Origin: Pectinophora gossypiella
Taxonomy: Eukaryota; Arthropoda; Insecta; Lepidoptera; Gelechiidae
NCBI RefSeq assembly: GCF_024362695.1
Contig: NC_065404.1
Coordinates: forward strand, 11,820,604 to 11,884,603
Direction of reading: 5' to 3'
Length of the DNA stretch: 64,000 nucleotides
A program made the translations under genes and the position numbers. Below the pieces are notes generated by a model. The model was not told the origin of the DNA, ran no database searches, and worked only from the letters and a program-made list of their open reading frames with translations. Below are positions 22,792 to 34,700 of the stretch, piece after piece (positions within the stretch are counted from its first letter, which is position 1; each line of letters begins with the position of its first letter).

Positions 22792-23229
22792 TGGGTCGTT
22801 CTTCTTTTTTATCGACAATAAAAAGTCATTTTCTCGATTTATCGGATTTAACATCTTTAAAATTATAACGGCAATAAATATTTTAAAACATCATATAAAG
22901 ATGTGTCTGTAGAGGACTATTTAGTGGTTCTCTTTATCTTGGTAACATACTTTTCTTTGCAGGCGCATTCCAAAAAATATTGTGACAGAGTGGCCCTTTT
23001 CATCGGAGACAGCATTTCAATTTACCACTCTGTCACATAATTTTGTGAAAAACGATCAAGCTACGTTAATAACTAATTGAGGAACCGATTAGTATTTTGC
23101 TTGTATTTTGAGTATAATAAGATAACTATATTTTTGGACAATCAAAACATGAAATAAAATTCTAAAACATAACTTATCAGAAGCAGAGCGAAGGACAGAT
23201 CATTGTCGATAAAAAAGAAGAACAACCCA
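22792..23229. mobile_element. MITE/DNA transposon remnant M4 with inner palindrome
   Basis: Terminal inverted repeats: GGGTCGTTCTTCTTTTTTAT on the left and the complement of ATAAAAAAGAAGAACAACCC on the right. A second inner palindrome, TGTGACAGAGTGG to CCACTCTGTCACA, lies at about 22980-23038. Confidence 0.75.
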
Positions 23230-23284
23230 AATACGTGATGTGTAGGTACTTATATAAATTGTGAAGAAAAGTCAGCTATATCAG

Positions 23285-26200
23285 TTAGGACGTGATGTTC
23301 AGACACTTGGTCCAGAAGTGGTCCATAGCGTTGTACCGATGCATCGGGACTCCAGCCAAGCTGTGAGCTTCATCCGGGTACGACTGTAAAAGAAAAAATT
23401 CCTGCTAATTCCTGTAGACACCATCTAATTAGTTATATATGTCATTTTCTTATCCGCCGAAAAGGAAAAGGACGGGTAATCGACAAGCATACAATTTATG
23501 GAACACACGTCAATTTTAAGCACAAATCTAAAACAACCCTGTGAATATTTTACATTGGCCAATAATCCGACAGAATTAAGTTGACAGCATACGCCAAACG
23601 GTTTGCATAACAGGGAGATACCTGTTTGGTTCGCACAGGATATTCATTCATTTACTCATTCTTTTAAAAATTAACAACTGTCAATCATCCGTCCCTTTCC
23701 TTTTCGGCGTATAAGAAAATGACAGGTATAACTTACAGGTTACAAGCGAAAAATCTCATTCTTACAGTGTGCCCGCATACCGCGTAAGTGCGAGTGAGAC
23801 AGAGAGTCCATGCGCGCTTCCCCTTACTCCTTAGCGGCTTACAGCCATTTAGACTAAAGTAAGACCCAGAGGGGGTGAGGTAAATCTAGGCGCTCGATAT
23901 GACTTGGTGCGGGGCGGAGAGTTACCGTTCTGTCATCATCATCATCATCTCCCTAGCATTATCCCGTTTTTCACAGGATCCGCTTACCTAACCTGAAGAT
24001 TTGACAGGTCCGATTTTTACAAAAGCGACTACCAGTCTGACCTTCCAACCCGCGAAGGGATAACCAGCCAAATAGGTTAGGTTACACACCTCCGAAAATG
24101 GTTTCTTCACGATGTTTTCCTTCACCGCTGAGCACGTGATAATCATTTATAATCCAAACATGAATTCGAAAACAAATTCTACAATCATCCTGTGCTGGAT
24201 TCGAACCTGCGACCTCTAAGTGGGAGGCATACGTTTTACCAACTGAGCTACTACGGCTTACCGAGAAAGAGGCCGGAGAGTTACCGTAGTATTATTGTTT
24301 CTTTTGTAATGATGTGCAAAATAAGGAAAAACTGCATATAAATATTCCTCCAGTGAACATACTCCAAAGATTACTCGTTACATCTAAACACTTTTGAGGT
24401 ATAAAGAGAGTAGGTATGTTGTGATTACATTTATCACTCAAAGCATTAAGTATAATAACATATATAGGTATATTGTTATAGTACACAATTAAAAGTGTTA
24501 TTATAGATAACTACTTTTATCTTAAGAATATTACCAGTGCATTAAAATAATAAATAGTCCGTTGACCGTGTATAAATCGCTTTTCCCAGGAGTATTGTTA
24601 GGTTAACATATTTACGTATAAACATAACATAAATTGCCTATATACGTCCCACTGCTGGGCACAGGCCTCCCCTCAATCAACCGGAGGGGGTATGGAGCAT
24701 ACTCCACCACGCTGCTCCACTGCGGGTTGGTGGAGGATATTTACGTATATATACATAAAAAATATTATAATTCCCAGAGCATTCCACCAGGGATTCCTTC
24801 GTAGATTGCAGAACAGAACATACACTTCGGATTGAAACACAAGCACCTAGACCCAACAAAATTTTTAAATATTGTTTACTAAATTCTTCTTATCGTGTGG
24901 GTTGTGACTTGGATTACCAGCCTCAACAACCCTGGTGTCAGGGTTATTATTGAGCTGCCAAAGGCCCCTGACGTTACTCATGTAACGACTACATACTTAC
25001 ATCTGACAGCCAACGGCTTAACATGCCTTCCGAAGCACGAATCATCTTACTTTCGGACAATCAGGTGATTAGTATGTAATAGCCTAATCAAACTAGGGAT
25101 CACAAAGTGTGATTTGTCCTCACCAGGATTTGAACCCAGGACTACTAAATTAAATGGACCGGAGTCGATTTCAGGAACTTTCGGTACTCAATATAGAACA
25201 TTACGCCGCAGTATCTAGTATAAATACCTACATGGGTATGTTACCTATCACCAGATGAGAACATGCATGCACCAATTATTCGTCTATGTAGTCAAAACCT
25301 TCTAAAACAGCTATCAATATAAATATAAGCTCACGACTATATTCCGATGAGAAACTGCCTATTTCTCCCATCAGGTGTCGCTACTGTTGAGTGTTCTTAA
25401 GTTTCCATACTACTTAAGTAAAGTAACATATTGTTTTAGTTATATTTTTTCACAGCAAAAGCATAACCCTCATCCTTTGCCAGTCGGATAAAAAAGACTC
25501 CCATACCATTTGTTCGAAGGGAATGTTCTTCTCAGCCAAAGCTTTCTGCAGCTTGACAGCGTTCTGGTAGTGCACGTTGTCGTCGGCGTTGCCGTGCATG
25601 ATGAGGAACTTGTGGCCCGCCAGCTTGTCAGCGAGCAGTGTGACGTCACCAGCCTGGTAGCCCGCCAGGTTGTCCTCTTCGGTCGGCAAGCCCATATAGC
25701 GCTCCGTGTACATTGTGTCTGGAAAGATAGGTATATAATACTAGTCACCTGCCCAGTAACAGTGTTCGATAAGGAGAAGTACTTTCACCGAAGCTCGGAT
25801 CTTGGCTTAGAGAGACGTAATGTTGACTTGAAAGAGGTCTGCTTGTCGCACGTTAGATATGCTGATCATCTAATCCTCATAACAAAACGTTATCGAACTC
25901 AATCGTCCCTGAAAGTTGGCCTTAAGACGCTAGATATTCCCAGAATTGGTAACAGTCAGATTAACGTGATGGAGCACTATATTTTAATGTTATCCTGACT
26001 CTGAACTTAGTTTATGTTACCGTCTACAGTCTCAGGGCACTCAGGGCACCATCTACCGAAGATAAACTTTTTCAAAGAAACTTATATATGCCCAATACTT
26101 TAGAACCCTGTCGCAATAACATAAACGTAATTTAGGGAGAATATCCATCTTAGGACTTCGTATCAACAGTGGCTGCAAGTTGTCTTTGATTACTTGTGGC

Positions 26201-29200
26201 TCTGCCCACCCCATTTGGGATTACGGGCGTGAGTTTTCAATTCGTCAAAAAAGTTAATGTGATACGGTCTATGGGTTTCAAACTTACTGTAGTACAACCA
26301 AGACGTGACAGGCGCGCCGGATATGCCACAGTTGAACAGATGCTCGTCGTCGTGCAGCAGGGTCAGCAGCGTCGCGTACCCGCCGTAGCTGTGACCCCAG
26401 ATGCCAATCCTTTCGCGGTCGATGAACTGATAGCGGTCCAGCACTTGTCTATTTTTTATATTATAATAAACAGTATTTATTACACATCCAAAATTGACGC
26501 AACTACACAGATACTTGTACATTACATCATCTCCCTATCATTATCCCGTTTTCCACAAGGTCCGCTTACCTAACCTGAAGATTTGACAGGTCCGGTTTTT
26601 ACAGAAGCGACTGCCTGTCTGACCTTCCAACCCGCGAAGGGAAAACCAGCCCAATACAGGTTAGGTCACATTCCTCCAAAAACGCATTTCTTAGGAATGT
26701 GGTTTTCCTCACGATGTTTTCCTTCACTGCTGAGCACGTGATAATCATTTATGACCCAAATATGAATTCGAAAACAAATTCGACAATCATTGGGTTAGGC
26801 CTGTGCTAGATTCGAACCTGCAAACTCAAAGTGAGAATCAAGCGTTCTACCAACTGGGCTACCACGCCTCGATTACTTGTACATTACAATAACGAATAAA
26901 TTCTGAACGTAAACAAGCTGACGACTATATCCCAATGGGGTATTCATAAGTACATCCATCGCAAAATGAACTAAGTACCCACACCTCACCAAGCTTTCTG
27001 TTAGACCAACGTGATAGGTGGCCGTATCACCAACTATAATGGCCGAGCCAACTGTGTTAGTGAAAACTGCCCTTTGTTTTCACTAGTTCGATTCATAAGT
27101 TCGATCGTCGAACTAGTGAGATTTATTTTTCTCAATAGTTCGATCGTCGAACTAGTGAGAATGTTTGTTGTCGCCCTAGTTCGATTCATTACTTCATTAG
27201 TTCGATTGTCGAACTAGTGAGAATTATTTTTCTCATTAGTACGATCGTCGAACAAAATGAGGTAGATATAATCTTGGTACAACTATACCTTGTCTTTGAT
27301 CAAATATGCACTGCATAAATAATAAAATGCTAATTATTTGTGTAGTGGTTAACACGCTCCTCCCAGTTTGACAAGAGCTGCGGGTTCAAGTCCCGTCCGA
27401 GTCAGACTTTTTCGATTTTGTCTTTAAGGACGGATCGTCAGTAATTTAAGAGCCACGCTTTTGTCAGCGTAGCATTCTCCATGCTACTTTTTTAGAGAAA
27501 AATAGGACAGTGATTTCAAGGATAGATGAGTACTATAAAAACAAAATTACAGTTTTACCTGAGGATAACGAAATGGTCCTCGACTTCGACGGTTCCAAGC
27601 GCGTTGTTGAGAGAGTACAAGATGTCCTGCCCCTTAAGTCCTGACCCTCTACCGTCCGCTACCATGTAGATAAAGTTCCGGGTGGTCGTGAGGTACGAGT
27701 GGTAACCTAGATAGAAGTAATTCTTTAATAACAAAACAACCTACTAATAATAAGACAAACAACCTACCCATGTTTTACTACTGGGCACAAACAACTGGGC
27801 GCCCTCAGGACTGTTGTGTTAAATTATGTACCGGGCGAGGGCTCTCAGCGCTCTCCTTTTGTCCGGGCAAGTAGTTAATGCCATCGCCATCTGAGGCAAA
27901 CATCTCCTTGACAAAAGTAATATGGAGCCACACACGCTTCATTACTTCCATATGGCAAACAAACAAATAATCAAAATATTGTTCAAATATTATTAGTATT
28001 GTATAAATATTATTTTGTTTATTACTAACAAAACTGGCATGTTTAGGTAATAATATTCTCATTGTAAATTAAATTAATAATATTTTTCCTACAGATAGTC
28101 TTCGCCCTACAGATGTTATAAATTGGGTCTTCTAATACACAATAGAAGACCCAGTCACCCAGTAACCCGTGTGGGTTGTGAGGTGGATTACCAACCTCAT
28201 CAACCCTGGTGTCAGGTTATTATTGAGCCGCCAAAGGTCCCTAGCATGGCTCATGTAACGACTACTTACTTATATCAGTAGTGGTCCCGGGACCAACGGC
28301 TTAATGTGCCTTCCGAAGCACGGATCATCTTACTTTCGGACGGTCAGGAATAAACTGGATAAATGTTATAGACGCATTGACTATCAATACGAGCATAGTA
28401 TATGAATTCAAGGGTTTTGTGATAGGACAGAATATCACAAACTTAACCCATGAAATAGAAACAGTCAACGCAACTCACCAACGGTAAAAGTCTCGTACAC
28501 AGTATTGGTATTAGGGCCGGAATACACGTAGAATATGAGGGGGTATTTGGTGTCAGTGTCGTTGACATCTAGCCCTGGGGGCAGGTGAAGACGAACGGGC
28601 GCGGGTGTTCCGTCTTCCAGAGGGACTGTGAATATCAGCATCTCCGGCAGAGACTTGCCCAGGAGACGTTGGCGCACTACCGTGTTCTCTTCCCAGATCT
28701 CTATAAGAGTGTTTTCCTGGAAAAAATAATGGTTTCTCGATATAAATAATTGGGTAGCGTCCTAAGTCAAGCATTTTCAACAATTTTGGAGATATGATCA
28801 GTATCCCACCTATGACAGTTTATAGATTTAGATTTTTTTCGCGCTTAAACGATCTTCCGTTGAAAATAAGCATCTTATCTTTTCTTATTTAGCCTATACG
28901 ATCCCACTGCTGGGCAAAGGCCTCCCCTTGATTTGTCCACTCCTCTCGACTTTGCGCGATCTCCGGCCAATCCTTCCGATGCATCCGACAAACGTGTCCG
29001 GCCCAGTCCCACTTCAGTTTGGCGGACAATAAGCATATCTAAATGGTTTTATCTTCTTACAGCGGAAAGTTCAGTTGACGAGGAGCATGTGATGATCGTG
29101 TACCAGTCCTGAGCGTGGTTGTAGCCCAAGAACTACTACTTACCATAGATCTAGATTAATTTCGCGAAAATAAACATTTCTAAATGTATCTTCTTACCCA

Positions 29201-31705
29201 AGGATCAACAATGAAGACAGCAGCAGGTTCAGTGGGCGAAGAGCAAGTGATTGTCATGTACCGGCCCTGAGTACTGAGCGTGGCTGTGGCCCAAGAACAC
29301 TCGCCGCCTTCAGGCATGGTCAGCGAGCAGCTGATGCAGCCGTCACGGGCCCCAGCCATGTGCACCTCCGAGCGCCACGGCTGGTCGGTCACTGTGCGCG
29401 TGTAGTAGCTGTGTAAGAAACACGTATGTAAACAAATTGGTCTTTTGATCTTTTGGTAAGCTGGAGTCTTTAGCAAAGAGTAACCGGCGCTACTTCATTC
29501 AAACTCCCTTTTCCCGACCCGGATGACTCCTTGTACCACTACCGTCTCCCTGTGAGACCTGTTACTACACTCTGGTCAGGTCTGGTCTTTAACATACAAT
29601 ACGGTAGTTTCCAACTAGGCAAATCAGTTACTTTTTATTAAACGTCAAAAACACGAAATTACTATGGAATTTGTATGAAAAAGCACACAAGTGACGTCAT
29701 GGAAAACATGATAAAACATCGGACTTATTATTACGTTTTTCTTGATTAAAATTCAGAAATTTTAGTAATCAAAATTACATAATTTACCTTTGACTGAGGA
29801 TTCTACCCAAATTTTAGTAGCCAAACACACCCAAGACTCGAACTGACCTTAGCTGGAGCGTTATCAACCATGGGATAGACACTGCCTTTTAACGGGTTCG
29901 AATCAAGTCAAAATTCAAAACTTTTGATCATTCCCCATTGACAAACGTAATGTGTCACCGAGCTCTGTCTTGTTCTGTCTCTCTCTCTCTCATCTCCATA
30001 GCGTTATCCCGTTTTCACAGGGTCAACTTACCTAACCTGAAGATATGACAGGTCCGGCTTTTTCAGAAGCGACTGCCTGTCTGACCAACCAACCCCCGAA
30101 AGGAAAACTAGCCCTATACAGGTTAGGTAGTTTGGCGACGAGGGTTTGCTGCCGCCAAAGGATGCTATCAGGGTACCGAACATAGTACCCCGCTAGCCAT
30201 GAGTTGGTAGTGTGACTACGGATCGAGGATCCCTATTATAGTTATCTCTCTTTCCTTGGCACTTATTAATCCCATCCCAGGATTGATGGGATTGGTTCCA
30301 CTTCACAACCCACACGACAGAAGAAGAAGAAGATTAATCCCATCTGATGGCGGGGTCTGCCTTCTTTGTATTTCACCGAGCTCCTAATGCTAAAAGTATT
30401 AAATCAAAAGTGCTTACTAAGCAATGTTCTCCTCGTTCATGCCGATGAAGTTGATGACCGTGAAGGCGCCAGGAGTAACGGAGCTGGACACGACCTGGCC
30501 GCCGACCCGCTGGCTGACGTACAGGTGCTGCCAGCTGTTGCCGTCCGTCTGCCGCTCCGACCAGCGCAGCGACACGTAGAACTCACCGTTACCACCGAAT
30601 CTTGGTAACGCAATTGGGACCCAACCGTTGGATTGCTCGCGGATCTCTTCCTGTGGTCAAAACGCTTTGGAGTAAGTGTCAAGTAACGTAGATAATATTT
30701 AAGGAAAGATATATAGAGAAAGACTGTTAAGAATCAAATAAAGGAGAGAAAAGTTATGTATATATTCATCATCATCAATTTAAGAGCCACGCTCTTGTCG
30801 GTGCAGCATTTCCATGCTACTTTTTTAGGGAAAAATAGGGCAGTTGTTTCCCTCTTACCATGTATATATTATCGTACAAATAACATCATGCATAATTGCT
30901 TCTGATTTAAAACACTGATAGTGAGTTGCTCAAACGCCAGTTAAATTATCTGTTAGCTAATCAACCGTTATCTTTTAACTGCCTCTTAGATAAAATATAA
31001 CAAAAAGGTACATTAGTACTTTTTATCGACACTGGCTGGCCATATAGATGGGTGGACCTCAGGAAATAAAGAGAACGCGAAAGGTTCAATTCATTTACAA
31101 AAGAGTTCAGATAATGCACTTGTCAGACAGAGACAAACATAGTTAAAGTAATATGGATAACAGAAAATAGCGCGACGGACTGCCCGCATCCGCGTGAACC
31201 ATGCAGTTATAGGGGCGAATAACGCTAACGATTAAACTATAGATAAGTATCTGCATACCAGATATATAACAGTGACAGTGCGGTCCTTGGGCTCACCGAC
31301 TTGCTTCTCAATCGAGGAGTGCGGGTACCCTAGGACCTGACTTGCACCAATGAGTTAATTAATGTATCTTAGGTGCAGTTTTCACTGAGACAGTTGGCTG
31401 GGCCATTATCAAAGTCCAATCAGTTTCTTGCAAAGTAATAAATTAACTGGTTGCACTTAAGACCTATGGTTACATGTCGTTTCTGTAATAGACCAAAACA
31501 CCCACAAAACCAAAATTATAATTATGACAACTAAAGGTTCATAATTTCACCACTGTTTACAAATAACTAGGGGGAATCACATTAATTATGCTATAGTGTA
31601 ATACAATAAATATATAAACACCACATTCACACATACACTTCTTCACACACACGTGCAAACGCACACACATACACACACACACTCACACACGCACACACAC
31701 ACATA

Positions 31706-31746
<41 letters not shown>

Positions 31747-34700
31747 ACACTCGGACACACACTACTCCCAATCTAATATTATTATCATTTTTGGGTACTA
31801 GCCTTAAACCATGCTAAGATGTTTCATGTTTTTATTTTTACTGATACTTTCCTTTTCAAAAAATAATTTTCTGGCCTCTTTCGTTTAGCTTCGCTTTTAA
31901 AAATATATAACGATGTTCCAGAACTCTAGGGAAACCTATAAATAGCTTAAGTTTAGATAATAAGTGTTGTTAAATTTAATATGTTTTTATAATGCTGTTG
32001 GTTTTCTCAATAAACATTAAAAAAAAAAAATTCGCTGGGCTCACTGACTGCACTTTTGCTCTTTGATTATACTTCTGACTACCCCAGTTGAGACAGTCGT
32101 GAGCTTATGTAATATACCTGACATCCAGCAACAACACCGTTACTAATCTGACAAATCAGCAGCACGGTATGATTCTGCCGACGGTTGAGCCAGTGGGCTG
32201 CCACCTCATTGTCGGTTGTCCAGGTCACCCCACCGAGGATATGGTCTGCTGTGACCACCTCCTCAGGGGCAGGGAGGTCGATGAAGGTGATGTTGTCAGC
32301 TGTTAGTGTGGTTAAGTCTACCACGCGAAGTTTCACTGTCGGGTTGTCGTGGCCGACCTGCGGAGAAGAGAAACCAACAGGTCTAATAATTCGCCATATT
32401 AATTTAATACAGTTCAGTGATACCTGGGGTACATCTTTCAATGATTAGTGTTTTGAAATTTCGTAAATATCAAATCTGGATCACCAGAAAACAACTTAGT
32501 TATAGTTTTCAACGACAACGATTCTGTATCTCGCCTTGGTCTGTAGGTGAAAAACTTGCGCTTCGGCATCGTTTAGAATTCTAGTCAGACGTGGGATTTA
32601 CTCTTCTTCTTATCGTGTGGGTTGTGAGGTGGAATACCAACCTCATCAACCCTTGGTGTAAGGGCTATGATTGAGTCGCCAAAGGCCCCTGACATGGTTC
32701 ATGTAACGATTACTCATTTACATCAGTAAATAGTAACCGGGACCAACGGCTTAACGTGCCTTCCGAAGCACGGATCATCTTACTTTCGGACAATCAGGTG
32801 ATCCGCCTGTAATGTCCTAACCAAACTAGGGATCACAAACTGATTTTTGTGATATGTCTCGACCGGGATTCGAACCCGGGGCCACCGGATCGTGAGTCCA
32901 ACGCTCAACCACTGGACCACAGAGGCCGTGGGATTTACTTACTAACGTTTACTCGACACTTAATACATAATACACCTCGTTTTACAGACACAACACATTG
33001 ACGTTATCGTACACGCGTATCTGTGTGTGTCACATCTGGCGCTATAGGTAAACCTAGTTCAGCCGCTGGTGGGCAGCGGAGAGTTGCCGTTCTATACGTA
33101 TTTGTCGTTCTATAGTGTTAGGCAAGATTTTCATAATATTTTGTACATTACCTTAGGATACTTGAGGTGCACTAGATCCGGGTACAGCAGATCATCTGTG
33201 ATTTCATGGGTGATGTTGACGTCATTGGGGTTATAGTAGTAGTAGGAGTATGTATCGACATTCGTGTCGTCGAAACTGGCAAACGCTAGGTACGAGCCTT
33301 CAGTGGAGAACCACGTCGCTTGACCGGAGTACATGACATCCTCTGTGGATAAAGAAAATAGAAAAGAATATCATTCAAAGACACGCGAGGAACTGTCGTT
33401 CACTTCTTAATTGGTAGAAAGAGGAGGTAAAATGAACTGTTCTGGCTATTGATACATGTTAGTAGTCATTAAACCAATGCAGATGCCTTGGAAGCGGACT
33501 CGGGAGAGTCAGAAGCATGCTTCGGCGACACTCGAGTCCCGGTAACATTGTGTTCCATCCCGGAATTCAGCGCAAAAGTCCGGAATAACTTCGTCGCTCC
33601 CCATGAGGATTTTCCTAAGTAAAAAAAAGTAGGACGCCTTCGGGCGGCTTCAAAACTCAGGCTTGGCTACTAGTACAAACACTTCCACCAACCCGCAGTG
33701 GCCCAGCGTGGTAGAGCACGCTCTTTACCCGCTGCGGTTGATGGAAGAGAGGCATGTGTCCCACAGTTGAAGTACGTATATTTACTCAAGTTCACACACA
33801 ACTTGAACTTGAGTAAATATTATTGTGTGCCGTGTGACCGGATCTTCAAGTCGAAGTTCGGTTTCGCCAGCCACATCAGAGCCCACCACAACAACGACCC
33901 GGGATAGATATTTAGGAGTCGCCGTCGCCGGATACCGTTTGGACGACATGATTTACTCAAGTTACACATAAAGGCTGGATGGTCTACCCACCTTCATAAA
34001 CCCAGTCAGTATGTCCATTGTACACGACGTCAGGGATGCCATCATCAGTTATCTGTATAGCTGATGCGGCGTTCTCCGGCAGGTAATACAGATTGTTGTT
34101 GAGAACGTAAGCCAATGAGTGGCCGCCTCCGAAGATGCACAGTTGCAGACGTTCACCGTTGGCGATGCTGTTAACTGCACTGTTAAGAAAGAATTAAATT
34201 ATAAGTATGCTTGACTTTGAAGACTCATAAATTATCGAAAGAAATAAGTGAAAGACCTTAAAACAAGAACAATTCAAATGATACGCTTTCATAGCCTTTG
34301 TGTCCATGTAATTTATGCGTGTGGGACTTTATGTAAATAAGTCATTTTGCGAATAGGACGTTTCGCGAATGGGACATTTTGAGTCATAACCATTTCTTTA
34401 CTGTATTGCTAGGCTGCTATTTATAGATAGATATATCAAATGAACACAGAACAACTGTTTTTATGTTGACTGTCAGTACGGATTTCAAACGAAATTAACG
34501 AAATAATCATAAAACACCTAATTTATTGGGATGAGCAAACCTACAAGTTAATAATAATAAAAAAATTGTGTTGTTGTTTTGATAAGATGTTCTCGCAGCG
34601 TCCAGTGTAGCAACTCAGTTAGTACAGGGGGTGACTGAAAAGCAGCAGCAATGCGGAGGCTCCTCTATTTCTCCCACAACTGATAATGTGTTGCATATTT

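Noticed and set aside
25510..25998. 162-codon plus-strand frame
   Set aside because: Antisense to DPP4-like exon 14 and its intron; codon pattern belongs to the minus-strand gene.
26196..26573. 125-codon plus-strand frame
   Set aside because: Antisense shadow of exon 13 plus a SINE.
27011..27217. 68-codon frame rich in VELVRF repeats
   Set aside because: Translation of the palindrome array, not a gene.
27350..27412. tRNA gene
   Set aside because: B box present but no acceptor pairing; continues into SINE-F.
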